Assembly (NCBI GenBank): GCA_963833585.1
Contig: CAWHYF010000005.1
Location: forward strand, 682,001 to 746,000
Reading direction: 5' to 3'
Source: Bog-756 sp963833585
Lineage (GTDB): Bacteria; Actinomycetota; Acidimicrobiia; Acidimicrobiales; RAAP-2
Length of the DNA stretch: 64,000 bases
A model generated the notes under the pieces. It was not told the origin of the DNA. It made no database searches and was given only the letters and a program-made list of their open reading frames with translations. Shown here in pieces: positions 20,261 through 27,950 of the stretch. Each line of letters starts with the position of its first letter. Positions within the stretch are counted from its first letter, which is position 1. A program made the translations under genes and the position numbers.

Positions 20261-21333
20261 GCCCGGCCCTCCGATGTGGTCCGCTCCATGGCTGCCAGGG
20301 TAGCGACCACCTCGTCCCGGCCCACGCCATGCACCACCTCGACCCCGTCGGGTCCGTCCAGCACGAAGGTCAGGTCGTGGTGGGCCTTCTTGTCCCTCGC
20401 CATGAACGACAGCAGTCGCTCGGGGTCGGCGTCGGAGGGCAGCAGGGAGGAGAGGTCGAACCCCCCGACCACCTGACGGTGCAGCTCCTCCCGCCGGTCG
20501 TCGATACGGCCCAGCCGTCGGGCCAGCCGACCGGCGAACACGAGGCCCATCCCTACCGCCTCACCGTGGCGCAGGTCCCACCGGGAAGCGGGATCGAAGG
20601 CGGCGGCCTCGAGGGCGTGGGCCAAGGTGTGTCCGTAATTGAGCAGCATCCGGCGGCCGCCCTCGCGCTCGTCGGAGGCCACCACCTCGGCCTTGATGGC
20701 CACGCACCGGGCCACCTGTTGGTCCAGGGGGAGGTGGAGCAGGGAGGCATCGGGGTCAGCACCCGGCTCGAGGACGCCGCCCAAGAAGGCGTACTTGGCC
20801 ATCTCCCCGCGGCCCGAGGCCCACTCCCGGGGTGGGAGGGTGGCCAGTACCTCGGTGTCGCACAGCACCGCCCTCGGCTGCCAGAACGCCCCCACCAGGT
20901 TCTTCCCCTCGGGGAGGTTGACGCCGGTCTTGCCCCCGACCGCCGCGTCCACCTGGGCCAGCAGGGTGGTGGCCACGTTCACGTAGGCCGTCCCCCGGTG
21001 GAAGGCGGCGGCGGCGAACCCGGCCAGGTCGGTCACCACTCCCCCGCCGACCGCCACCACCAGGTCGGACCGGCTGAGCCCGGCCCGGGCGAACCCGCGG
21101 CACAGGTCCTCCACCACCGTCAGCGACTTGGCCGCCTCGCCGTCCGGCACGGTGAGGCGCTCGAAGGGGACGCCGGGATCGACCTCGACCCCGATGCCGG
21201 CCTGGGTGACGACGGCGGCCCGGCTCGCACCGGGGACCTGGCGGGCCACCACGTCGGCCAGGAGGTGACGGACACCGGGGCCCACCGTCACCTCGTAGCG
21301 ACGGTCGCCCAGTTCGACGGGCACCACGCTCAC
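20257..21333 (-). CDS. aroB: 3-dehydroquinate synthase
   Basis: Second shikimate-pathway step, forming 3-dehydroquinate from DAHP with NAD and a metal. The 358-residue product shows DLVVAVGGGVVTDLAGFAAA, TTLLAQVDAAVGGKTGVN, LPEGKNLVGAFWQP, the metal site NYGHTLAHALE and HGEAVGMGLVFA. The start is GTG at 21333, overlapping the aroK stop (GTGA); a longer in-frame extension back to 21561 is only the antisense-frame shadow of aroK. The aroC-aroK-aroB-aroQ order is standard for actinobacteria. Confidence 0.96.
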   Translation of the reverse strand: MSVVPVELGDRRYEVTVGPGVRHLLADVVARQVPGASRAAVVTQAGIGVEVDPGVPFERLTVPDGEAAKSLTVVEDLCRGFARAGLSRSDLVVAVGGGVVTDLAGFAAAAFHRGTAYVNVATTLLAQVDAAVGGKTGVNLPEGKNLVGAFWQPRAVLCDTEVLATLPPREWASGRGEMAKYAFLGGVLEPGADPDASLLHLPLDQQVARCVAIKAEVVASDEREGGRRMLLNYGHTLAHALEAAAFDPASRWDLRHGEAVGMGLVFAGRLARRLGRIDDRREELHRQVVGGFDLSSLLPSDADPERLLSFMARDKKAHHDLTFVLDGPDGVEVVHGVGRDEVVATLAAMERTTSEGRA

Positions 21334-21860
21334 CCGCGCCGTCCCCCGCCGCCGAGTCCCGTCCGCTCCAGCACCACGTCGGCCACTTCGCCGGGGTCGA
21401 GCCGGTCGACGTCCACCACCACGTCGGCGACCTCCTGATAGAGCGGTCGGCGCACCCGGTCCAGGTCGACCAGGGCCGAGGCCGGGTCGTCGTCCAGGAG
21501 CGGACGACCGGTGCCGTCCCCCACCCGGCCGGCCAGCACCCCGGGGTCGGCCCGGAGCCACACCACGGTGCCCGATCCCGCCATCAGGGCCCGGTTCGCC
21601 GGGGACAGCACCACCCCCCCGGCGGCCGAGACCACCACCGGACCGCGGCTCGACAACGCCTCGGCCAGGACCCGCTCCTCCTCGGCCCGGAAGGCCGTCT
21701 CGCCCCGCTCGGCGAAGAGCTCGGGAACGCTGCGCCCGGTGGCCGTCATCACCTGGTCGTCGGAGTCAAGGTACGGCCATCCCAGTCGTCCGGCCAACAG
21801 CCGGCCGGTGGTGGTCTTCCCCGCCCCCATCATGCCCACCAGGATGAGCCGGTCAACCAT
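21330..21860 (-). CDS. aroK: Shikimate kinase
   Basis: Phosphorylates shikimate at O3 with ATP. The P-loop is LVGMMGAGKTTTGRLLAGRL at residues 6-25, followed by PYLDSDDQVMTATGRSVPELF (shikimate-binding Asp), FRAEEERVLAEAL, VVSAAGGVVLSP and VWLRADPGVLAGRV with the lid-side RPLL. At 176 residues it has normal length. The ATG lies inside the end of aroC (8 bp overlap) and the stop overlaps the aroB start. Confidence 0.95.
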   Translation of the reverse strand: MVDRLILVGMMGAGKTTTGRLLAGRLGWPYLDSDDQVMTATGRSVPELFAERGETAFRAEEERVLAEALSSRGPVVVSAAGGVVLSPANRALMAGSGTVVWLRADPGVLAGRVGDGTGRPLLDDDPASALVDLDRVRRPLYQEVADVVVDVDRLDPGEVADVVLERTGLGGGGRRG

Positions 21861-23083
21861 CGTTCGGGGGCGCCGCCGCCGAGGGGGTCTCCCCCAGCGC
21901 GGCCAGGTAGCCCAGGCGGTTGCGACGGAACTCCGCCACCGAGTCCCCGCCGAACTTGCGGAGGGCCTCGGACGCCAGGACCAGCGAGACCATGGTCTCG
22001 GCCACCACGCCCATGGCCGGCACGGCGGTCACATCGGTCCGCTCCTTGAACGACACCGTCGACTCCTTGGTGACCACGTCCACCGTGCCCAGGGTGGGCC
22101 GGTTGAGGGTGGCCAGTGGCTTCATCGAGGCCCGGGCCACGATGGGCGAGCCGGTCGAGATGCCGCCTTCGATGCCCCCGGCATGGTGGGTGTCGCGGGC
22201 GTAGCCCCCGGACAGGTGGCCCGCGGTGTCGTCCGGTGTCCCGCCTCCGCCGGTATCCGCCATGCGGATGGCGTCGTGGGCCACCGACCCACGCCGGCCG
22301 GCCAGCTCGAAGCCGTCGCCGAGCTCCACCGCCTTGATGGCCTGAATGCTCATGAGGGCCTGGGCCACCAGGGCGTCGAGCCGGCGGTCCCAGTGCACGT
22401 GACTGCCCAGTCCCACCGGGACCCCGTAGGCGATGACCTCGGCCACGCCTCCGAGCGAGTCCCCCGCCTTGGCCGCAGCCTTGATCGCCGCCACCATCCT
22501 CGCCTCGGCCTCGGGATCGATGCACCGGACCTCGGACCGGTCCACGGCCAGCAGGTCCTCCACGGTGGGGAGCGCACCCGGCTCGGCCCGCTCCGGTCCC
22601 AACTGGACCACATGACTGAGCACGTCGATCCCGATCTGCTGCGAGGAGCAGCTTGGCCAGGGTCCCCGCCGCCACCCGGGCCGCCGTCTCCCTGGCCGAG
22701 GCCCGCTCCAGCACGTCGCGGGCATCGTCCAGGCCGTACTTGAGCATGCCCGACAGGTCGGCGTGACCCGGGCGGGGCTGGGTCAGGACCTTGGACGGGA
22801 GCCCGGGGTCGGCGGACATCTCCGTCTCCCACTTCGGCCACTCGGTGTTGCCGATCTCGATGGCCACCGGGGAGCCCAGGGTCCGGCCGTGCCGGATCCC
22901 ACCCACCAGGCTCACCTCATCGGCCTCGAACCGCATCCGCGGACCCCGACCGAATCCCAGGCGGCGGCGGGCCAGACCGCGCTGGATGTCCTCGGCCGTG
23001 ACCAGGAGCCCGGCCGGCATCCCTTCCACGATGACCACCAGGGCGCGTCCGTGCGATTCGCCGGCGGTCAGGAAGCGGAGCAT
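21853..23083 (-). CDS. aroC: Chorismate synthase with an apparent 1-base frameshift
   Basis: Makes chorismate from EPSP using reduced FMN. The N-terminal part (ATG 23083) reads MLRFLTAGESHGRALVVIVEG, RRRLGFGRGPRMRFEADEV, GGIRHGRTLGSPVAIEIGN, then RPGHADLSGMLKYG and SARETAARVAAGTLAKLLL. At 22640-22643 the frame is lost, and the rest continues one frame over: IGIDVLSHVVQLG, GSHVHWDRRLDA, MSIQAIKAVELGDGFE, GGISTGSPIVARASMKP and AVPAMGVVAETMVSLVLASEAL. Removing one base near 22642 restores a full-length enzyme of about 409 residues. Because the enzyme is central to metabolism and both halves are fully conserved, a sequence error is the simplest cause. A leaderless promoter precedes the ATG, so this gene begins the aro array. 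Confidence 0.9.
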
Positions 23084-23096
23084 CTCGGCAAATCTA
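23084..23096 (-). promoter_or_regulatory. Leaderless promoter of aroC (head of the aro-pyr array)
   Basis: Minus strand TAGATT (23096-23091), 7 nt, then the aroC ATG; no Shine-Dalgarno. Downstream genes overlap or nearly touch, so this may drive the whole aroC-to-nusB stretch. Confidence 0.6.
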
Positions 23097-23152
23097 CTCG
23101 GGGGTCCGGCCGCCCCCGCGCCCGTGCGATGCCGCGGTACCACCCACCGGGG

Positions 23153-24031
23153 TCAGGACCCCGGGTGGAAGAGGCCGTGGGCGATGTGGCCGCCCCAGAG
23201 GACGGCGATCGCCGCGCCCACCGCCAGCGAGGGTGCGAAGGGGATCCGGGACTTCCGGCCCGACGAGGTCGCCACCAGCAGGACCAGGCCGAACACCATC
23301 CCGACCAGGAAGCCGGTGAGGAAGGCCACATAGGCGTGGAGCAGGCTGAGCCATCCGGTGGTGAACCCGATGGCTCCGGCCAGACGCACGTCCCCGAACC
23401 CCATGCCCCGGGGGATGAACCACCAGACGGCGAAGAAGATCCCGAAGGCCACCGCCCCGGCGATGAGCGAGCCGGTCAGACGGTGCCAGGTGTGGTCGAC
23501 CGCGGAGGTGGCCACCAGCAGCGGCACGATCAGGGCCAGCGCGGCGTAGATCAGGCGACGCGGCACCAGGCGGTGGGTGAGGTCGGTGACTGAGACCACC
23601 ACCAGCAGGGCGAGGAAGACGCAGTAGGGGGCGAGGACCAGGTGCCGACCGAAATGGGCGGCGGCCGCCCCGAACAGCGCCGCAGTGATCACGGTGGCCC
23701 CCGCCGTCCGGGCCGGCGCGACGCCGGCGGGGAGCAGGTTGGCGCACGGTCCGGTCCTCGGGGGTCGGGTCGTCGGTGTCGTCGGCGTCGGCCGCGGCCA
23801 GCGCCCCCTCCACCGACTCCTCGAACTGTTCGAGCCCGGGGTGGGTACCGGTCGGTCCGACTCGCCGGTCGTCTCGCCGGCCGACTCGCCGGCCGACTCG
23901 GCGATGTGCTCCGCCCGGCGCCGCTCGTCCTCGGCCCGGCTGCGGTCGGCCTCCCGCTGCCCCACCGGGTCGAGCAAGGCTCCGACGATCAGGCCGGCGA
24001 CGGTGGTGCCGGCGACCAGCAACGTATCCAC
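23153..24031 (-). CDS. Prepilin leader peptidase (A24 family), linker probably damaged by two indels
   Basis: Membrane aspartic peptidase that trims type IV pilin or related leaders. The C-terminal half is the A24 domain with several membrane helices: FLALLVVVSVTDLTHRLVPRRL holds the first catalytic Asp (VTDLTH), and FIPRGMGFGDVRLAGAIG the second (GxGDV). The N-terminal half has one helix (LLVAGTTVAGLIVGALL) and a charged linker; the usual methylase Cys motifs are absent. The linker between about 23840 and 23750 has much better codon composition one frame over (GLEQFEESVEGALAAADADD), so two compensating indels are likely. Start: GTG at 24031 with a leaderless promoter. No pilin genes are in the window. 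Confidence 0.8.
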   Translation of the reverse strand: MDTLLVAGTTVAGLIVGALLDPVGQREADRSRAEDERRRAEHIAESAGESAGETTGESDRPVPTPGSNSSRSRWRGRWPRPTPTTPTTRPPRTGPCANLLPAGVAPARTAGATVITAALFGAAAAHFGRHLVLAPYCVFLALLVVVSVTDLTHRLVPRRLIYAALALIVPLLVATSAVDHTWHRLTGSLIAGAVAFGIFFAVWWFIPRGMGFGDVRLAGAIGFTTGWLSLLHAYVAFLTGFLVGMVFGLVLLVATSSGRKSRIPFAPSLAVGAAIAVLWGGHIAHGLFHPGS

Positions 24032-24044
24032 CGCACGAAAGGTA
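24032..24044 (-). promoter_or_regulatory. Leaderless promoter of the prepilin peptidase gene
   Basis: Minus strand TACCTT (24044-24039), 7 nt (TCGTGCG), then GTG at 24031. It selects this GTG over a longer in-frame extension. Confidence 0.55.
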
Positions 24045-24141
24045 CCGGACCGACCGGCCCCCATCGGGCATCGTCCCGAGGGACGGTGCGATCAGCTGAC
24101 CCCTGGGCCACGGCCCGACGGGTGATCACCCGTCGGGTCGC

Positions 24142-24798
24142 TCAGCTGTGGGCGGGTTCGTAGTAGGGATTGGTCCCGTCGGCGTGGTCGGTGACGTCCA
24201 CGATGTTGGCGATCTCGGGGATGGCCTCGCGGAGGATGACCTCGATGCCCTGGGACAGGGTGGCCTTGGCCATGCCACAGCCCTGGCACCCGCCGCTCAG
24301 TCGGAGGTACACCGATGCGTCCTCCACGGCCACCAGATCAGCGCGGCCGCCATGGGCGGCGATGCTGGGATTGACCTGCTCCTCGAGCACCGACACCACC
24401 CGCTGGGCCAGCGGGTCGCTGAGGTCGACGCCGGGGCCCGAACCCAGTCCCTGGAGCGTCGGGGTCGGAGGCGTGTTCGGGTTGACGATGACCAGACCGC
24501 CCTCACCCGACTCGTCGGTCACGTAGTCGAGCGTGGCACCCTGCAGACGCTCGACACTCGACTGGGGCACGACCACCGGGAGGTCGTCGTCGCGCTGCAC
24601 CACGTCGCCGGCCGTGGCGTCGGCCAGGGACTGGAAGTACATGTCGTAGGCGTATGCCCCGTTGCTCTCGCCGTTGATCTCCAGCCAGAGGGCCAGCGTC
24701 TCAGCCTCGGCCTCACTGGCCAGTACCTCACACACGGTGGCTCGGGCCCCGGGAGTGATGGTCAACACCGGCTGGATGTCTTCACGGGCTTCGCTCAT
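24142..24798 (-). CDS. nfuA: NfuA-like Fe-S carrier protein
   Basis: Fe-S cluster carrier or repair protein. The architecture is that of NfuA: residues 1 to about 105 resemble an A-type (HesB/IscA) domain that has lost its cysteines (VLTITPGARATVCEVLA ... GATLDYVTDESGEGGLVIVNPN). The C-terminal NifU domain carries VNPSIAAHGGRADLVAVED and the cluster-binding CxxC in LRLSGGCQGCGMAKATLSQG. I use the ATG at 24798 (MSEAREDIQ), 7 nt after a TATGAT box. Longer in-frame starts at 24810 overlap that box. It is divergent from a Cys-rich protein and seems to share its promoter with it. Confidence 0.88.
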   Translation of the reverse strand: MSEAREDIQPVLTITPGARATVCEVLASEAEAETLALWLEINGESNGAYAYDMYFQSLADATAGDVVQRDDDLPVVVPQSSVERLQGATLDYVTDESGEGGLVIVNPNTPPTPTLQGLGSGPGVDLSDPLAQRVVSVLEEQVNPSIAAHGGRADLVAVEDASVYLRLSGGCQGCGMAKATLSQGIEVILREAIPEIANIVDVTDHADGTNPYYEPAHS

Positions 24799-24816
24799 GC
24801 CTGCCATCATAAGGGT
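24799..24816. promoter_or_regulatory. Overlapping bidirectional leaderless promoter (nfuA / Cys-rich protein)
   Basis: Minus strand: TATGAT (24811-24806), 7 nt, nfuA ATG. Plus strand: CATCAT (24805-24810), 6 nt, GTG at 24817. The two -10 hexamers occupy the same base pairs because the core is nearly symmetric, and the two start codons are only 18 bp apart. Confidence 0.6.
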
Positions 24817-25566
24817 GTGTCACCTCCCCACAAGCACGTACCGGCCGATTCCCACGAATGGGTCAGCTTCGACGATCCCGACGAGGAGCGGACCTGGCTG
24901 TTCGATGTGACCTTCCTGGCCAGCGCCTGGATGTGCATCTTCGGCCAGGGGTGTCAGGGGGTGCTCACCGGGCCGGCACCCGAACTGGTCCAGGGGTGCT
25001 GCTCGTACGGCGCCCACTTCACCGGCAAGAAGGACGCCCGGGCCGTGGAGCGGGCCGCGGCGGAACTGCCCCCCGAGCTGTGGCAGTTCCACAAGCAGGG
25101 CCAGAAAGGGGTGGTCAAAAAGTTGACCGACGGCGACCTCGGGACCCGGTTGGTGGACGGTGCCTGCATCTTCCTCAACCGGCCGGGGTTCCCGGCCGGA
25201 GCGGGTTGTGCCCTGCACAAGGCGGCCGAGGCGCAGGGGCGCAGCCACGTCGAGTTCAAGCCGGAGGTGTGCTGGCAGCTTCCCCTCCGCCGGGAGGACG
25301 AGACCGCGGCGGACGGGAGGGTCACCTCGGTGGTGCGCCAGTGGGACCGCCGTCACTGGGGGGAGGGCGGCGAGGAGTTCCACTGGTGGTGCACCGAGGA
25401 CCCGGCGGCCTTCGTCGGTCATGAGCCGGTCTACGTCAGCATGCGCACGGAGCTCGAGACGATGGCCGGCAAGAAGGTCTACCGGCGGTTGGCGGCCTAT
25501 CTGGACGAGCGGGTGGCACCGCGAGCTCCGGTGGCGCTGCTCCCCCACCCGACGGTGCGTCGCTGA
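24817..25566 (+). CDS. Cys-rich protein resembling YkgJ-type metal-binding proteins
   Basis: A 249-residue soluble protein with clustered cysteines: a CX5C in WMCIFGQGCQGV, a CC in VQGCCSYGAHF, then GACIFLNRPGFPAGAGCALHKAA, EVCWQLPL and HWWCTED. The spacing of C...FLN...GC...H and a following Cys recalls the YkgJ/UPF0153 group of putative zinc- or iron-binding proteins; family membership is inferred from this pattern only. The GTG at 24817 is set by the leaderless promoter, and an ORF running further upstream is antisense to nfuA. Shared control with nfuA hints at a role linked to iron or Fe-S status. Confidence 0.7.
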   Translation: MSPPHKHVPADSHEWVSFDDPDEERTWLFDVTFLASAWMCIFGQGCQGVLTGPAPELVQGCCSYGAHFTGKKDARAVERAAAELPPELWQFHKQGQKGVVKKLTDGDLGTRLVDGACIFLNRPGFPAGAGCALHKAAEAQGRSHVEFKPEVCWQLPLRREDETAADGRVTSVVRQWDRRHWGEGGEEFHWWCTEDPAAFVGHEPVYVSMRTELETMAGKKVYRRLAAYLDERVAPRAPVALLPHPTVRR

Positions 25567-25605
25567 CCGTCACATCGACGAGCACATCGACGGGGTCGGG
25601 GTGTC

Positions 25606-25815
25606 CTACTCGGCCAGCGGGTCGTCGTCGGCGAAGGAGGGGTCCTTCGGGGCGGTGCCGAGGATCTCGTCGTAGTCGTCCTCGGTGGCGAGGCACCAGG
25701 AGGCGTGCTTGTCGTCGGGCTCGGCGCCGCACTCGGGGCACCGCCGGTTGGCGGTGGCGACCGAACGCTTCAGGCTGCGCGCCTCCTCGAAGCGGCGATG
25801 GCGTCCCTTCTTCAC
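25606..25815 (-). CDS. Small zinc-ribbon-like protein (69 aa)
   Basis: Short ORF with a basic N-terminus (KKGRHRRFEEARSLKRSV), a CPECG knuckle, a DDKHASWC second half-site and an acidic tail ending in DDDPLAE. The arrangement C-x2-C ... H-x3-C suggests a single zinc site. The GTG at 25815 is preferred because AAGGAG lies about 9 nt upstream; an in-frame start at 25848 is possible. It converges with the gene before it. I cannot name a function. Confidence 0.6.
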   Translation of the reverse strand: MKKGRHRRFEEARSLKRSVATANRRCPECGAEPDDKHASWCLATEDDYDEILGTAPKDPSFADDDPLAE

Positions 25816-25944
25816 GGAAACAACTCCTTGCCCCACCAGCGGTGGCATTCCCCCGACACGGCGAACCCGGGGTGATCACCGGATCACCACTCCGTCCAGT
25901 GTAGTGCGGGGGGCTCCCAGTCGTGGCAAACCGGCAGAGACCGG

Positions 25945-25956
25945 TACCATCGGGTG
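25945..25956 (+). promoter_or_regulatory. Leaderless promoter of the 78-aa protein
   Basis: TACCAT (25945-25950), 6 nt (cgggtg), ATG at 25957; no Shine-Dalgarno. Confidence 0.6.
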
Positions 25957-26193
25957 ATGCCCGACGAATTCGACCCCCAGGCCATGGTGGAGCGCTTCCA
26001 GGCACGGGCCGAGGCGGTCCGATCCCGGGGTCTCCCCCCGGTGGAAGGGCCCGATCGGGAGCGGTTCAAGGAGCAGGCCCGGGTGGACTTCATGGACTTC
26101 GCCATGCTGGGCGACGCCGTGGCCGCCATGGAGGACGGGGTGCTCACCCTGCGGGTCGATCTGCGACCGGAAGCCGCGGCCGGGGAGGCCTGA
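25957..26193 (+). CDS. Small conserved-looking protein of unknown function (78 aa)
   Basis: A short, mostly helical, charged protein with FDPQAMVERFQARAEAVRSRG, ERFKEQARVDFMDFAMLGDAVAAM and a C-terminal strand VLTLRVDLRP. No membrane segment, Cys or known motif. Codon use matches the neighbours and a well-formed leaderless promoter precedes the ATG, so I think it is a real gene. It runs towards the flavin reductase gene, ending 9 bp from its stop. Confidence 0.65.
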   Translation: MPDEFDPQAMVERFQARAEAVRSRGLPPVEGPDRERFKEQARVDFMDFAMLGDAVAAMEDGVLTLRVDLRPEAAAGEA

Positions 26194-26202
26194 GCCCGGA
26201 CC

Positions 26203-26796
26203 TCAACCCCCGTAGCTCATCCGGGTGTCCTCCATGCGCAGGATGCCCGGTTGGTCACCCTCGGGTTCGGCCGGGAGGCGCTCGCCCGCGTCGACCACCT
26301 CGCCCACGAACAGGAGGTGGCTGGCGGGAACGCCGTCCGCCGCCGCCCAGTCGCCGGTCTCCCGGACCCGGCACGCCAGCCAGGAGACCGCCGCCCGGAG
26401 GCAGGGGAGACCTCCGGCCACCTCGTGGACCGGCTCTCCCTGCAGGGTGACGGCCGCCCCGTCCCTGTCCGTCTCGATGTCCGACACCGGCCGGACGAAG
26501 CGCCGGACCACGGCGCGGTCGGCCCGGGAGAGGACGCTCACCGCGAAGTCGCCGGACTGGGCGATGAGCCCTGCGGTCACCGAACCGCGCTCGACCGACA
26601 CCGCCACCAGTTTCGGGAGCAGGGCCACCTGCATCACCCAATTGGCCGTCATCAGGTTGCGCCGATCCCCGGCGCGGCTTCCCACGACGAACAGCCCGGT
26701 GGGAAGGGACCACAACACCCGCCGGCGGAGCCGGTCGTAGGTCTCGGGGTCCTGGCCCTCGGGGACCGGCCCGGTCACCGCGCCGTCAGTGGTCAA
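26203..26796 (-). CDS. Flavin reductase-like FMN-binding protein
   Basis: Split-barrel flavoprotein of the flavin reductase family, about 197 residues. Typical parts are LWSLPTGLFVVGSRAGDRRNLMTANWVMQVALLPKLVAVSVERGS (early strands contacting FMN, residues about 28-75), SGDFAVSVLSRADR and the late SHLLFVGEVVDAG. Such proteins supply reduced flavin or act as flavin-dependent reductases; the partner is unknown here. The start is weak: TTG at 26796 is the longest choice and a GTG at 26778 is nearly as good. Confidence 0.82.
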   Translation of the reverse strand: MTTDGAVTGPVPEGQDPETYDRLRRRVLWSLPTGLFVVGSRAGDRRNLMTANWVMQVALLPKLVAVSVERGSVTAGLIAQSGDFAVSVLSRADRAVVRRFVRPVSDIETDRDGAAVTLQGEPVHEVAGGLPCLRAAVSWLACRVRETGDWAAADGVPASHLLFVGEVVDAGERLPAEPEGDQPGILRMEDTRMSYGG

Positions 26797-26830
26797 CCGG
26801 GCACCACCGTTCCGTTCCGGACGACACGGC

Positions 26831-27421
26831 TCAGGTGCACCCGCCGAACGGATCGCTGCACGCTCCGCTCGGCTGGGTGGTCGACGTCGACGGGGTGTGG
26901 CCGGTGATCGAACGGATGCGGTCCACCGCCGTCGTCAGGAGGGGGAGCAGCTCGACCCGTTCCGCCGCCGACCGACGGAGCAGGGACGTGTTCCCACCGG
27001 CTCCCCGGTAGCAGTCGTCGCCGGCGGCGGCGCCCTTCTCGTAGGCGTTGTCGAGGTCGGTGGTCAGCTGGTCATCCGGCGTCGGCAGGTTGCCGATGGC
27101 GGTCTCCGCGTCGTTGGTCAGCAACGCGCACACCGTCTTGACCGCCGCCGGCGGGTCATGGTGGAGGAGGGTCTGGTCGATGTTGGCGCTGTCGACCCTG
27201 AGTGTGCCGATGGCCGCGCCGCCGGCTGCTCCCGACACCCACGTGGAGACCCGGGCCGATGCCGTCCCCGACTGCTCCTGCCCGGCGCAGCCGGCCAGGA
27301 GCAGCACCGGTCCGGTGAGCACGGCCACCAGGGCCAGGACCGTTCGGCTCGGGGACCGGGTCCGAGTCCGGGAACCGGTCCCGGTCCTCCCCTCCCCTCC
27401 ACCGGCGGCCTCGGCGGACAC
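26831..27421 (-). CDS. Putative lipoprotein, unknown function
   Basis: A 196-residue protein with an unusually long, basic N-region (RTRTRSPSRT) followed by a hydrophobic stretch and the lipobox LLAGC near residue 45, so it is probably anchored in the membrane by a lipid. The mature part is rich in Ala, Thr and Asp, with VDSANIDQTLLHHDP and ELLPLLTTAVDRIRSITGH, and two Cys near the C-terminus (ACSDPFGGC). The GTG start shares its G with the TAG stop of the DUF3151 gene upstream, so the two are coupled. I do not recognise the family. Confidence 0.65.
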   Translation of the reverse strand: MSAEAAGGGEGRTGTGSRTRTRSPSRTVLALVAVLTGPVLLLAGCAGQEQSGTASARVSTWVSGAAGGAAIGTLRVDSANIDQTLLHHDPPAAVKTVCALLTNDAETAIGNLPTPDDQLTTDLDNAYEKGAAAGDDCYRGAGGNTSLLRRSAAERVELLPLLTTAVDRIRSITGHTPSTSTTQPSGACSDPFGGCT

Positions 27422-27894
27422 TAGGCGGGGATGCCCGTCCAGTCGGGGCGCCAGGCCGGATCCAGCTGCCGGAGGAACCGCGCGCACCGCTCCTCCTCGT
27501 CGTGTTCGCCGATTGCCCCTGCCGAGGACCGGAGTCCATCGAGACAGCGGAGGAACCCCTGGTTCGACGGGTGGGCCCACCGGACCAGGCCCGAGCCCTT
27601 CCACCCGGCCCCCCGCAGCGAGTCCAGACCCCGGTGGTAGCCGACGCGGAAGCAGGCGTACGCCTCGACGTCGTCCCGCGCCAGCGAACCCAGCGCCGCC
27701 CAGGCCGCCTGGGACCGCGGGTCGGAACGGACCACGTCGGCCACCGCGTCCCGACGTCGGGCGGCCGGCTGGGCCAGGGCCGCCACCAGTCCGTCCCGCA
27801 CCGGCTCGGGCTCCTCGGGCAGGACGGTCTCGGGAAGTCCTGCGGTCAGGCGGACGGGGGAGACATCCGACGATGGTCCTTCCGGGCTGCTCAT
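27421..27894 (-). CDS. DUF3151 family protein
   Basis: A 157-residue soluble protein of the actinobacterial DUF3151 family, function unknown. Recognisable parts are ETVLPEEPEPVRDGLVAAL, VVRSDPRSQAAWAALGSLA, DDVEAYACFRVGYHRGLDSLRGAGWKGSGLVRW (split at VGYHRGLD) and NQGFLRCLDGLRSSAGAIGE. The central YACFRVGYHRGLD...GWKG motif is the family hallmark. Its ATG has a well-formed leaderless promoter. It is followed by the coupled lipoprotein gene. Confidence 0.85.
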   Translation of the reverse strand: MSSPEGPSSDVSPVRLTAGLPETVLPEEPEPVRDGLVAALAQPAARRRDAVADVVRSDPRSQAAWAALGSLARDDVEAYACFRVGYHRGLDSLRGAGWKGSGLVRWAHPSNQGFLRCLDGLRSSAGAIGEHDEEERCARFLRQLDPAWRPDWTGIPA

Positions 27895-27907
27895 GGCGGT
27901 CAGTGTA
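27895..27907 (-). promoter_or_regulatory. Leaderless promoter of the DUF3151 gene
   Basis: Minus strand TACACT (27907-27902), 7 nt (GACCGCC), ATG at 27894. Confidence 0.6.
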
Positions 27908-27950
27908 GGACGGTGGGGTTCGGCTCCCGGGTCGGGGAGGGCGCGGTGGT

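Noticed and set aside
21334..21561. N-terminal extension of aroB
   Set aside because: It lies inside aroK in another frame and has no dehydroquinate-synthase sequence; GTG 21333 begins the conserved part.
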